Part shown: piece by piece, positions 35,201-43,661 of the stretch
How positions within the stretch are numbered: position 1 is the first letter of the stretch
Layout: every line of letters begins with the position of its first letter
From: JACDEA01 sp963742585
GTDB lineage: Bacteria; Actinomycetota; Acidimicrobiia; Acidimicrobiales; JACDEA01
Length of the DNA: 64,000 nucleotides
Direction of reading: 5' to 3'
NCBI GenBank assembly: GCA_963742585.1
Contig: CAVUMI010000009.1
Location: 930,001-994,000 of the forward strand
Notes under the pieces: generated by a model
What the model saw: the letters and a program-made list of their open reading frames with translations, nothing else
Told to the model about the DNA's origin: nothing
Databases searched by the model: none
Position numbers and translations under genes: made by a program

Positions 35201-35727
35201 TCGAGGTGGCGCTCGCCACGTGTCGGGCGACGGGGATGGTGCGGGAGGCCGCTTCGGCCGCGGCCTCCCTCGCACTGGCTCTGGCAATGACGGGAGGGTC
35301 TGGCGAGCGCATCGACGAGTTGGTCGCCGAGGTGGATCTTGCCAGCTTCGGTTCGACCTTCGCCGGGGACGAGATACTGCTCGACCTCGCGGCGGTCGCC
35401 CTTCACCGAGGTTGCCCGTCAGACGCGGCCGCTCTACTCGACGGCCGGCCGGTTGACTTCGAGGCAACCACTCGCGTCGCTGGCAACCTGAAGGCGTGGG
35501 CGACCGCGGCCATGGGAAACGAAACAGCCGCCATTGAGCAACTCCGCAAGCAGTTGGCATCCACCCCGCTGTTGGAACCGTTGGCGCGGATGTTCGACGA
35601 ACACACGCTCAGCGTGTTGCTGGCCCGGTGCGGGCAGCCCGATGAGCCGCACAGATCCCACGCCGAGGCCTTGGCGCACGAGCTCGGTGTCGTCCGCTTT
35701 GTCGACCCCCCGCTCGATCCGACCTGA
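32278..35727 (+). CDS. Tandem cyclase-like / AAA ATPase signalling protein
   Basis: A 1,149-residue protein with a GTG start. Two class III cyclase-like domains come first: one from LLFADLSGFTALTERL with FGGDALLLAFEG, and a second from VVSVAFLHIGGFDG to LMGDAVNTAARLVARAEP. The second lacks the metal Asp and is probably inactive. Next is an AAA/STAND ATPase module with Walker A GESGIGKSRLARELVG and Walker B RILVVEDVQWID, followed by a long TPR-like helical region. No DNA-binding domain is seen. Proteins of this layout are common in actinobacteria, of unknown signal. Confidence 0.85.
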   Translation: MGVDNSGHERVDGSLLFADLSGFTALTERLTSRGRLGVEQLTGHISEVFTALLTGPWAATGRFLCFGGDALLLAFEGDDHADRAVAAALEMRETNRRVGRRELEATSIRLRMSIGIHSGPIDVVRALGREVVAADAADAVLAAEGRAGAGQICVGTHLLQSRARPPRARPQEQSRSESTMPQQNVPTAGQADGHRVVSVAFLHIGGFDGASGSVAELGPAIERAATTLVDHGVTVIAIDVALDGVKVLACAGAPVSRADDEERLLLATRAVMDLELPFAVRAGVDVGAVFATTVDLVGVPVYTLMGDAVNTAARLVARAEPRQVLASLRVLARSATQFAEVPVPSFAAKGKAELVAAAVAGKPLGRRITPGVDLPLVGRDDELRRLVAAVDAARRNAQGAVLEIVGESGIGKSRLARELVGVASSSSMVIQCDPYRSGTPYGAIRQMLGTQVDRIERAVGDGVADDVRRERVAAALAEALSALVPPERILVVEDVQWIDPSSRAVLANLAAGPNWFAGIVVMTGSDETPPITSDALALDRLGPTGARHLARLARASGGIRPDEADRIAARSGGLPLLVVDLVQGGHDLPETVEAAVASQLDRLPRPERRLLALASALGHAVDGDLLRALADDEGLVVDPARLVPFLRQSPSGLVFAAGVYRDVAHAGLAFADRIRIHSRVVDLLEAGVAGAADDTLEARSLHAYEARRWEMAWSLANTAAERIFRRAPNEAVAAAARAVNVSFRLAALGPAGRGAALLVLARCLVFADRFDEALVVARRGWRLTSEPVDRAELAAILAECHRFGGRNVLSVQWARRCLRVLPSDLDDVRGARLRTTARAAELLANVMMGRAPNEVAIAELERSARLAADDAGLARALAIAQLVTNSAGGTEYTKGQEAVALYRRLGNRVAEGMVLNNCASAALRAGALLAAAEFLSSAVEVLDEAGELVSAAVARANGASVDRQRGEVARTIEPLEVALATCRATGMVREAASAAASLALALAMTGGSGERIDELVAEVDLASFGSTFAGDEILLDLAAVALHRGCPSDAAALLDGRPVDFEATTRVAGNLKAWATAAMGNETAAIEQLRKQLASTPLLEPLARMFDEHTLSVLLARCGQPDEPHRSHAEALAHELGVVRFVDPPLDPT

Positions 35728-35982
35728 GGCGCGGCGACCGTCGCGCATTTGGTACGCCGCGCCTTCTTCGTCTTGCGCTCGCCGCGGTCGGCGCTGCAGA
35801 ACCATCACCACCGCCGCGATCGAGGCGGCACACTGCGCTGGCCCGTATCGGCGAACAAGTCAGCGAGGAGCTCATCTGGGAACAGCGGTGGCACTCGCGG
35901 TGCAATACCGACTACACCGAGTCCTCACGAACCCAGCCGTCGCAGGCCTGCCTCGGCGCCACCTCGACCGTCAAGACACCAC

Positions 35983-37461
35983 TTACCTCACGGCCCCGAC
36001 GCTGCGACTCGCCAAGCCTAAGCCCACGACCACTACGAGGCATGCTGTCGCGAACGGCATCGCTCGGACCCAGCGATCAGAGAGCCACGCCATCGGTCGT
36101 CTACCTGCGCCTGCTCGTGCCTTCAGACGATCTCGGACGCGGACCAGGATGAGACCGGCGACGGTCAACGTCGCGGCCATACCGAGGCCGTAGGCGAGGA
36201 CAAGTAGTACCCCGAAGACCGTGCGGCCGAGGGCGATCGCAGCGAGCAGCACGACCAGGGCGGAGGGACTCGGCACGAGGCCGCCGGCAACGCCCAACCC
36301 AACCAGGCCGCGTCTGCTCACCCGGGCAGGCGTGTGATCGTGGCGGTGACCGTTGTCGCCGTGCGCATGCCCATGCCTGTCGTCGTGCGCGTGTCCGTGG
36401 GAGTGACTATGCCCACCTCGGCGGATCGCCGAGGTGAGCAGACCTGCGCCAAGTGCGGCGACGAGGAGGCCGCTGAGCACGCCCAACCAGGCAAGGACGG
36501 CGTCGCCCGCGAGCGAGGCGGAGACGGTGAGGGCGAGGCCGAGCACGAGGACACCGGCAGTGTGCGTCGCGGTGACCGTGGCCCCGACGAGCACCGCGTC
36601 CCGCGCCGATCCGGCCCGGCCGGCGAGATACGCGGCCATGATCGTCTTACCGTGTCCCGGCAGCAGCGCGTGCGATGCGCCGAGGACGAACGCCAGACCC
36701 ACCGCCAGCAGGCCGACACCGAGCGTCAGGTCCGGCCGACCGACGAGGCCGTTGAAGGTCGCGGTGACCGCGCCGACGGCGCGGCTGGAGATGCCCGGCG
36801 CGGCCACGCCGTCTTGGGCCCCGCTGATCGTCGCGGCGCCGCGACCGGGCCGCACTTTCAGCGTCACCGCACGCACGTCGAGCGGCGAACTCAACAGGTC
36901 GTTCGGGTAGCGGCGCAGCTCATCGCTGATGCTGCGGCTCGGAACCGGCGAGTCCTCCACATGCACGCCGTCGGCTGTCGCCGTTATCTCGTGCCAACCA
37001 ATGCGCGCCGCGTCGAAGTCGTCGACGAACCGGACTGTTGCCGGCGCAGTGAGATCGGCTGGAGCAGAGAGACGACAGGTCAGACGAGCCGTGTTGAGGC
37101 CGGCGACCCCGGCCCGGTAGCCGAAAGCGCTGGCATCGACACCGAAGGGAACCCGCGCGCCGCTCACCGTAAGCTGCAGCGCGCTGGCCAGCGCGGTGCA
37201 GCGTTGCTGGCCGTAGGCTGCCCGCTCGGCATCCGACGCGTGGCCGTCCCCGTCGGAGTCCACGGTCGAGGCAAGCTGGGCGGTAGGGATCTCGGCGGCG
37301 TCGACGACGGCGGTGTTGAGGATACGGTCGGGCCGCAGTTGTAGCCCGTCGTAGTGGTTGATCGTGAAGTTGCCCAGGGGGTGCGCATCGGCCGGCCGAG
37401 CGGTCACAACCACGATTAGAGCGATCCCCAGCCCGAGCGCAAAGGAGAGGCGGGCCCTCAC
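35983..37461 (-). CDS. NicO/RcnA-type nickel-cobalt transporter with extracytoplasmic N-terminal domain
   Basis: A 492-residue membrane protein. The signal peptide is followed by an exported domain (DAHPLGNFTINHYDGLQLR, VDSDGDGHASDAER) and then about six membrane helices. These include FVLGASHALLPGHGKTIMAA, the HX4-5 metal motif of the NicO family, and GGLVPSPSALVVLLAAIALG. The loop between them is very His-rich (HSHSHGHAHDDRHGHAH), fit for metal binding. It is last in a four-gene operon and its ATG overlaps the TPR gene stop. It probably exports or moves Ni or Co ions; direction is not certain. Confidence 0.88.
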   Translation of the reverse strand: MRARLSFALGLGIALIVVVTARPADAHPLGNFTINHYDGLQLRPDRILNTAVVDAAEIPTAQLASTVDSDGDGHASDAERAAYGQQRCTALASALQLTVSGARVPFGVDASAFGYRAGVAGLNTARLTCRLSAPADLTAPATVRFVDDFDAARIGWHEITATADGVHVEDSPVPSRSISDELRRYPNDLLSSPLDVRAVTLKVRPGRGAATISGAQDGVAAPGISSRAVGAVTATFNGLVGRPDLTLGVGLLAVGLAFVLGASHALLPGHGKTIMAAYLAGRAGSARDAVLVGATVTATHTAGVLVLGLALTVSASLAGDAVLAWLGVLSGLLVAALGAGLLTSAIRRGGHSHSHGHAHDDRHGHAHGDNGHRHDHTPARVSRRGLVGLGVAGGLVPSPSALVVLLAAIALGRTVFGVLLVLAYGLGMAATLTVAGLILVRVRDRLKARAGAGRRPMAWLSDRWVRAMPFATACLVVVVGLGLASRSVGAVR

Positions 37462-38789
37462 GCTGCACCAAGTCGTTGAAGTGCTTCGCGCGCCTTGGGA
37501 GCGTGCAAGGGATGGAACGTCGGATTCGTCGCCAGCGCGGCGGCGAGGTGAGCGCGTGCGGCGCCGGTGTTGCCCAACGCGAGCTGGATCATGCCGGAGT
37601 GATATTCGAAGAGCGCACTTCGGGTACCGAGTGACCGCGCCTTGGTCACCGCGGCGAGCGCTTCGGCATGCCGGCCGCTGCGGTACAGGGCCCAGCCGTA
37701 TGCGTCGTGCATCTCGATGAACGGCCGGTTGCGCACACCCGCCTCGCCGTACGCAAGCGCTCTTGCCGGATCGCCATGGTCGGCGTGGAAGAGCGTTGGC
37801 TCGGCGTCGGCAACCCCGCCGCCGGCCTCGAAGAGCTTTTGCGCGGTCTCGAACAGCTCGTACTGCGCGCTGGCCTCAGCCGTCCGACCCAACGACTCGA
37901 GCAATTCGCCGTACTCGATGAGATACATCGGCAGCGGCACGCGCGCCACAGCGTCAGCGAAGTGGCGTAGCGCAGCATCATGCTCACCGAGCGCCGCAGT
38001 CGCCTTGGCCTTGCCCTCGAGCAGTGCAGCGTGGTCTGGAGAGCCGGCCAGGCCCGCGTCGTACTGGCGTCGCGCGCCAGAGGCATCGCCGGCATTTAGC
38101 GCCAACTCGCCAAGGTAGTAGTGCGCAAATGCCTTCTGGTTGGTCGATATCGCGTTGTCCAGAGCCCGCTCCATGAGCGTCCGCGCGCGCACGAGGTCGC
38201 CGCGCAACTCCCACGCGTAGGAGGCCCGCGTCAGCGAGGCAGTATCGGGGCTGAGATCGACCATGCGCTGCGTGGCCACAAACGCGGCGTCGTAGTTCCC
38301 GAGCTGGGTCTCGGCGTCGGCCAAGGTTCCGTGCAGGGTTGCACTGGCTGGGTTGACGTCCAGGCCCTTGAGCGCCCAAGCGCGGGCGTCGATGAAGTCG
38401 TGACGGGCGGCGGCGAGCGCCGACATTCCGGCGGCGGCGGCGAAGTTGTCGGCGGTGTTGATGTCGAGTGATTTCCGCAGCGCGCCCTCGGCTCTGGTGT
38501 ACAGCGCGGGGTCGGCGGTGGCTTTGGCCTGCTCTATGTACGCCGATCCGAGAGAGGCCCACGACGAAAAGTCTTTAGGGACGGTGCGAAGTCGCGCTTG
38601 GAGCCCGACGATCGCGCCCGGGAGGTCGCCGCACGTGGTCGCGGCAGCGACCGGCCCTAGCGCCGGCTCGGCACCGGAGCGCGCCGGGGCCTGGTCGCCC
38701 AGGAGCCCGAGGCCACCCGCGAAGAACAGAACGATTGCCAGACCGAACATGGCGGCGGGCATCGACCAGCGGCGCTGTGGCGCCGTCAT
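37458..38789 (-). CDS. Membrane-anchored TPR protein
   Basis: A 443-residue protein. One N-terminal helix (MPAAMFGLAIVLFFAGGLGL) anchors it, and the rest is a series of TPR-like helix pairs (SWASLGSAYIEQAKATADPA, ASATLHGTLADAETQLGNYD, AFAHYYLGELALNAGDASGA, MIQLALGNTGAARAHLAAAL). TPR domains hold protein complexes together. The ATG overlaps the sortase stop (ATGA) and the gene's stop overlaps the transporter start, so it is translated as part of a coupled operon. It may scaffold the surface proteins of this group. Confidence 0.85.
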   Translation of the reverse strand: MTAPQRRWSMPAAMFGLAIVLFFAGGLGLLGDQAPARSGAEPALGPVAAATTCGDLPGAIVGLQARLRTVPKDFSSWASLGSAYIEQAKATADPALYTRAEGALRKSLDINTADNFAAAAGMSALAAARHDFIDARAWALKGLDVNPASATLHGTLADAETQLGNYDAAFVATQRMVDLSPDTASLTRASYAWELRGDLVRARTLMERALDNAISTNQKAFAHYYLGELALNAGDASGARRQYDAGLAGSPDHAALLEGKAKATAALGEHDAALRHFADAVARVPLPMYLIEYGELLESLGRTAEASAQYELFETAQKLFEAGGGVADAEPTLFHADHGDPARALAYGEAGVRNRPFIEMHDAYGWALYRSGRHAEALAAVTKARSLGTRSALFEYHSGMIQLALGNTGAARAHLAAALATNPTFHPLHAPKAREALQRLGAA

Positions 38790-39457
38790 GCCGACGCCAC
38801 CTTCTCCGCGCCTGTAGCGAGGTGCGCGAAGACCACGACGTTGTCGCGGTAGCTCCTGGTCCTGCGGTCGAAGGCGCCTCCGCAGGTAATTAGGCGCAAC
38901 GACGGCGTTGGCGTGGCGCCGTAGATGACACGCGTCGGGATCTGGTCCTTGTCGTACTGGCGGACCGCGTCGACTACGAAACTGACCGACGAACCGTCGG
39001 CGCGCCGCACGATGATCTCGCCTCCTGGTTGGGATTGACGCAGACGATGGAACACTGCCGCACCGCGATCCGAGTCCATGTGACCCACGATCACCGCGGC
39101 ACCGTCGGCCCCGGGCGCGGGCCCGGCGGACCACCATCCGGCATGGGCGTAGTTCTCCGGCACGCCGAGAACGCCTGAGGAGTCGACAGTGAGTGACTCC
39201 AGGGGCGAACTTACGCCGATAGCGGGGACCTGGATCGCTACCGGTGCCGGCTGGGGCCCGGTGGTGTTCCGCCGAACGAGCGCGCCCTCGGGAAGCGCGC
39301 CGACACTGATCGGTGCTGGCGCTTGCCAGGCGAGAAGGACTACGCCGTCGACCCCGATCATCACCGTCAGCGAGACGAGAACCCAGAACAGCGCGGGTCG
39401 CCTGGTGGTTTTGCGCCACCAGGCGACCGCGCCGCTCAGGTTGTTGCTCGAGGCCAT
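38786..39457 (-). CDS. Class F sortase
   Basis: A 223-residue protein with one N-terminal membrane helix (about residues 23-45) and the sortase fold. The catalytic triad is visible: His126 in VIVGHMDSDRG, Cys192 in RLITCGGAFD and Arg204 in SYRDNVVVF. The sequence IQVPAIGVSSPLESLTVDSS is characteristic of class F enzymes of actinobacteria. Sortases join proteins carrying C-terminal sorting signals to the cell wall. The upstream DUF4331 protein ends with such a signal and is the likely substrate. Confidence 0.92.
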   Translation of the reverse strand: MASSNNLSGAVAWWRKTTRRPALFWVLVSLTVMIGVDGVVLLAWQAPAPISVGALPEGALVRRNTTGPQPAPVAIQVPAIGVSSPLESLTVDSSGVLGVPENYAHAGWWSAGPAPGADGAAVIVGHMDSDRGAAVFHRLRQSQPGGEIIVRRADGSSVSFVVDAVRQYDKDQIPTRVIYGATPTPSLRLITCGGAFDRRTRSYRDNVVVFAHLATGAEKVASA

Positions 39458-39461
39458 GACC

Positions 39462-41149
39462 TCATACGGTCTGGCGACGTCGGAGGGTGAGGACAGCAGC
39501 CGCGGTCAGCATTAGGCCGCCCATGGCCGCGGTTATCGGCAGCAGGGGAATCCGGCTGTCACCGGCGGTACCGCCGGCCCCGGCACTGACACCACCGGCG
39601 GGTGCAGCGGCTTGCGATGAGCTGACCGAGCGGGCCGACTCGGCGCCCCCGGATTTGTTGACCGACGCACCATGGGGCAGTGCGACGTAGGGGAAGCTGC
39701 GCCCGAAGGCGAGGTCATTCTCGTTGACGGCGTCGCCGGCGGCGAGGGCCTCGACGAGCATGCCCGTCTGGGCCGCGCCCTCGACAGCTTGGATCGCGAT
39801 GTCGATGACGTCGTCGGCCAGTCGCCGGCCGTTGGGGAAGCCGGCCAGGTCCTTGGCGAGGACGTCCGAGCCGGTTCGGGTTGGCCGTCGGGGCGATGCG
39901 ACATGTTGAGGCGCAGCTCTTCGGCCGGGATGAAGTCGGCGCCCTTCTTGCCGTCATTGTTGAGCATCTGGGAGTTGAGGTCGATCGGCAGTGCCACCGT
40001 GCCGTCGGGGGCCTTGCACTCCTTGCAGATGACCGGTCAGGAAGATCTCGAAGAGGTCGTTACGGGGCGTGGCTGGCGCCGGCAGCTTGTAGATCGTCTC
40101 GATGAGGCCGGGCAGGATCGGGGTCCAGCACCTTGTCGACGACGGGCTGGACCGTGTGGTCCTTGTCGGGCGTGAGGCCGTTGAAGGCGTCCTTGAACTT
40201 CAGCGGGATGACCACCTCGTTGACAAGCGGGTTGCCCAGGCGCGAGACCTGGACGAAGCCGTCGCTTGATGGCGGCGCCGTCCGCGGCGGAGAACACCGG
40301 CGCCCTTGCGCAGCGGTGGTGCTCCAAACGCCGATGACCGGGTTGTCCGTGGCGTCGCCCTTGATGGCCAAGGTCGTTCTTCGGCACCTGGACGGCGAGG
40401 GTGTTGACGTTGTAGCCCGTCAGCGTGTCCTGGCCGACCTACTTCAGGTCGCCCCGTAGAGGAGGTCGAAGACCCGCAGGTCGAGGAAGAAGGAGTCGTC
40501 GGCCTGGCCGGCGAAGGTCTTGACCGCCGTCGGGAAGCGGCTTGATCGCCTGCTGGCGAAGCGCGGCGTAGTTGGGCATGGAAGCCGTGCCGACGTTGGA
40601 CGGGGCGACGATCGCGTCCTTGACCAGGCTCTTGGTGTCGCCGCCGGTGGTCAGCGTCAGCTCGTAGGTCTGGTAGAAGTTCAGATTCGTGTCGTCAGCC
40701 TGTTCACCGGACCCGTGTTGTAGAGGAACTGGCCGGTGTCGTCGCGAGACGTGTCGGTGAAGGTCCAGGTGTAGATGACATCGGCGCTTGCCGTCGCCGT
40801 CGTTGTCGACGTTGATCTTGTAGTGGGCATCGGTGGCGAAGGGGTAGAAGTTCGGGCCGCCGTTGGGCTCCTGGAAGGGGATCCAGTTGGCCGACAGAGT
40901 GACGGTGTCGGGCTTGTCGGGGCTGACGAAGGCGTAGGTGTCGGTGTTGTCGGCCCGAGGGTCGCCGGCGATCAGCGGTGCCTCTCGGTGGCTCGATGCG
41001 TCGCTGACTCCAGCATCGAGGAAGCTCGATGTCGCGGCCACGCTGAATGAAAGCATCGCGCCGGCAACCAGAGCATTGCGGCCCCGATGCCACCGCGGTC
41101 GGACCCGCGGGTCAGGAAAGGGTGCTCGGGAACTTCGGTCTTTCGGCAT
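39462..41149 (-). pseudogene. DUF4331 surface protein, many frameshifts
   Basis: The N-terminus (MPKDRSSRAPFP to a signal sequence) leads into SSHREAPLIAGDPRADNTDT and YAFVSPDKPDTVTLSANWIP, a DUF4331 hallmark. The family is then followed across frames through NLNFYQTYELTLTTGGDTKS, PNYAALRQQAIKPLPDG, EVVIPLKFKDAFNGLTPDKD and LVEALAAGDAVNENDLAFGR. The end has RIPLLPITAAMGG, a membrane helix and RRRQTV, a sorting signal. At least six single-base shifts lie between 39.8 and 40.9 kb. Repaired length is about 560 residues, normal for the family. Sequence error is likely. Confidence 0.8.
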
Positions 41150-41616
41150 TGCCGTGTCTCCTTGGATCGGTTCGAGCAGCCTTCGCGAGGGCGACGCGCC
41201 CCTCGCGATGTCATGCGAGTCCGCTGCGTGTTGGCGTGTCCGTACCCAGGGATGGGTAGTCGCAAGCCCACAAATAATTCGGTGACGAGTGGGACTGCTG
41301 CGGGTTGGTTGGCGGTGGTTATGACACTCAAGCCGCGTCCTCACTGTCCTGAGAACACGGCGGTGGGGTGAAGGCCAACTCGAACCCGACGGGTGTGAGC
41401 CTGCCCAACGCGCGCTGACGGCGACGGCGGTCAAGCTCCTGATGAGGCCAACTCCGACCGGGTCGGTGCCGGCAACCACAGGCGGACAAGTCCCACGAAG
41501 GCACGGAGGCCAATCATTTAGCGGGTCACGCTCGCGGTCACCAGCACCGCAGCCCAGCAGGCCGACTACGACGCGCCGAGCATCCTCACAGTCATTTTGT
41601 GCCCCTATGTCGCTCG
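41150..41616. other. Gap upstream of the DUF4331 operon
   Basis: No gene is recognisable. A perfect 8-bp hairpin (CGCGAGGG and CCCTCGCG, 41184-41207) lies 35 bases before the DUF4331 start and would be in its leader transcript. The operon promoter should be in this gap but no clear consensus stands out. Confidence 0.4.
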
Positions 41617-41927
41617 TCAAGCAGCGAGGTCGCGGTCAGCGTCGTAGGCGGTTCCATCGCGGAGCATTGCGAACAGGACGTCGCAGCGGCGCCTGGCGAG
41701 GGCGATGAGCGCTTGTTGGCGTCCCTTCCGCTCGCGACGCTTGCGGTCGTAATAGACCCTCGACGCGGGGTCGCGCAGCGCGCCGAAGGCAGACAGGTAG
41801 AGGGCGCGCCTGAGTCGCTTGTTGCCTCGGGTGGAGTGGTGCTCACCGCGCATGGAGGTCCCGGAGCGTCTCGTGACGGGCGCGAGGCCCGCGTTGGCGG
41901 CGAAGGACCGCGAGCCCACGCCAGCGC
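41617..41927 (-). mobile_element. IS110-type transposase C-terminal remnant
   Basis: The frame reads SRSFAANAGLAPVTRRSGTS, then GEHHSTRGNKRLRRALYLSA, FGALRDPASRVYYDRKRRE and QALIALARRRCDVLFAMLRD. This is the conserved C-terminal (transposase_20) half of IS110/IS116/IS902 enzymes. The N-terminal RuvC-like half is missing; the sequence breaks exactly at the start of a repeat family A copy. No IS ends were found. Confidence 0.82.
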
Positions 41928-41930
41928 GAT

Positions 41931-41982
41931 CCGTGTCCGCCACGGTGCAATCGCCCCTCCGACACCCAGTTGAACCCGCACG
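41931..41982 (+). repeat. Repeat family A, copy 10 (with 3' extension)
   Basis: It begins CCGTGTCCGCCACGGTGC and ends CGCCCCTCCGACAC, then CCAGTTGAACCCGCACG. It starts within a few bases of the broken end of the IS110 remnant. Confidence 0.86.
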
Positions 41983-42032
41983 AAGTCCCCGGTGGTGCGG
42001 TGGCCAGCGTCGGTATCCGTGTTTACCCTCTG

Positions 42033-42794
42033 GTGCCGTGCACACCGACTACGACCAGCTCGGCGGCGCGATATGACGAAGACCGGGCGAGACATTCGTT
42101 TACCCGCGACGAGCTCATCGAGGAGCTGCTTGCCTCGCGACCGTCGGCGCGAGTCCTCGATCTTGGATGTGGCACCGGGCGGTGGCTCTCGGCACAGAGC
42201 GAAGCGTTCGTCGGTCGGAGCGTCGAGTGGTTCGGGGCCGACCCGTCCCTTGCCATGCTCGCTGAAGCGAGGGCAAAAGGATTGACGGATGTCGTCCGCG
42301 CCCGAGCTGAGGCGCTTCCCTTGCCCGATGCCAGCGTCGACTACGTCGCGTCCAGCTTCGCGTTCCACCACTTCAGCGACAAAGAGCGCTCGTTGGACGA
42401 GATTCGCCGCGTGCTGACCGCTCGCGGGGTCCTCTGCATCAACAACATCGAGCCCGCCGCGGCGGACCGCTGGTGGCTCTATGAGTTCTTTCCTGAAGCG
42501 ATCGCGATCGACGCCGCACGCTTTTGGCCTGCGCCGCGCATCGGCGAGGCGTTGCAGGCGCGCCAGTTCACGGTGGATATTCACCTCGACGCCGGTGCGC
42601 AAGAGATCCCAGCGGCTGAGGCTTTGGCGGACGCCGAACGCCGCGTCGTCTCTCAACTTGCCCTGCTCGACGACGCCGCGTACGCCCGCGGCCTCGCGCT
42701 CCTGCGGAAGGCCGCTTCGACCGCCGGGGCGACCGTGACCACGACACGATCCCAACTGCGTCTGACCGCGAGGCGCACACCGCTAGTTCACTAG
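42033..42794 (+). CDS. Class I SAM-dependent methyltransferase
   Basis: About 253 residues. Motif I is VLDLGCGTGRWLSAQ; later motifs are WFGADPSLAMLAEARAKGL, ARAEALPLPDASVDYVASSF and EIRRVLTARGVLCINNIEP. The in-frame GTG gives a poor N-terminus. Another frame reads VHTDYDQLGGA from GTG at 42038, which suits this family (…YDEDRARHSF follows), so a one-base shift near 42,072 is possible. The target of methylation is not known; it stands alone between two repeat copies. Confidence 0.82.
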   Translation: MPCTPTTTSSAARYDEDRARHSFTRDELIEELLASRPSARVLDLGCGTGRWLSAQSEAFVGRSVEWFGADPSLAMLAEARAKGLTDVVRARAEALPLPDASVDYVASSFAFHHFSDKERSLDEIRRVLTARGVLCINNIEPAAADRWWLYEFFPEAIAIDAARFWPAPRIGEALQARQFTVDIHLDAGAQEIPAAEALADAERRVVSQLALLDDAAYARGLALLRKAASTAGATVTTTRSQLRLTARRTPLVH

Positions 42795-42838
42795 CGGCAG
42801 GACGGAATGCCTCTTCTGGCGGATCATCGCAGTCCGAG

Positions 42839-42873
42839 CCGTGTCCGCAAGGGAGCCAACGTCCCTCCGACAC
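42839..42873 (+). repeat. Repeat family A, copy 11 (closest to the tRNA)
   Basis: It begins CCGTGTCCGCAAGGGAG and ends CGTCCCTCCGACAC. TGTCCGCAAGGGAG differs from the tRNA variable arm (TGCCCGCAAGGGCG) at two positions only. Confidence 0.88.
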
Positions 42874-42895
42874 CAGGGTGATCCGCAATCCGCCG

Positions 42896-43624
42896 TTAGG
42901 CGTTGGCGATGAACTTCTCGTACTCGGTGGCCAGGTCATAGAGCGCCTGCTTGCCGTCGCCCTGATACGAGGAGCCGTGCATGATCGCCAGGGTCGTCGG
43001 GTTGAGATCGCCCAGGCCCCGGAGGGTGTGCGCGGTATGCGGCGCCAAGCACGAGGCGTGGAACATCGCCTCGGCCGCCATCGCCGGTTCGATCACGTCG
43101 TCGGTGGTGAGGGCGGGCGGCGCACCGACCTGGCTAAACAGGTCGCCGCATAGGAGCGTGCCGGTCGTCTCCTCGAAGAGGACCTGGGCCTCCCAGCCGT
43201 GCGGCACATGCGGTGTCGAGATTTGGCGCAGGCGCTTCCCGCCGATGTTGATGACCTCGCCCTCGTCGAGCGCACGGGGCGGGCGGTCGCACATGTCGTT
43301 GAGCGATACGTCGCAACCGAGCGCGCCGTGGGCAACCTGGCTGTCGGGCGCGGCGGCGAGCCACATGTTCATGGCGCCGCATTCGTCGGACTCGACGTGG
43401 CCGAAGGTGATCCACCGCAGCGACTCGACCGGCAGCACCGTGGCCACCGCCTCGGCAACGAGCGGGAACATCATCCGGGGGCCGGTGTGGAAGATGAGCG
43501 GCTCATCCCCGGCCACGAGGAACTGGTTGAACGTGAAGCCCTCCGGGCTTACGTCGGGGATCCAGGTAGAGATGCGGTAGATGTCGCTGGCGATTTCGGT
43601 GACGGTCGGTGCAAGGGGTTCCAT
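42896..43624 (-). CDS. Metallo-beta-lactamase-fold protein, diiron (ODP-like)
   Basis: A 242-residue protein of the metallo-beta-lactamase fold. The metal motif is HxExD (His76, Glu78, Asp80 in FGHVESDECGAMN), as in the oxygen-binding diiron domain of flavodiiron proteins. Further ligands are in ISTPHVPHGWE, LLCGDLFSQVG and AIMHGSSYQGDG. The flavodoxin domain of true flavodiiron enzymes is absent. It may reduce oxygen or NO with a separate partner, or hydrolyse an ester. It stands just after a repeat copy. Confidence 0.82.
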   Translation of the reverse strand: MEPLAPTVTEIASDIYRISTWIPDVSPEGFTFNQFLVAGDEPLIFHTGPRMMFPLVAEAVATVLPVESLRWITFGHVESDECGAMNMWLAAAPDSQVAHGALGCDVSLNDMCDRPPRALDEGEVINIGGKRLRQISTPHVPHGWEAQVLFEETTGTLLCGDLFSQVGAPPALTTDDVIEPAMAAEAMFHASCLAPHTAHTLRGLGDLNPTTLAIMHGSSYQGDGKQALYDLATEYEKFIANA

Positions 43625-43661
43625 ACCCCTTGGGCGTGCACCCCGGAGCCAGTCCGTTCAA

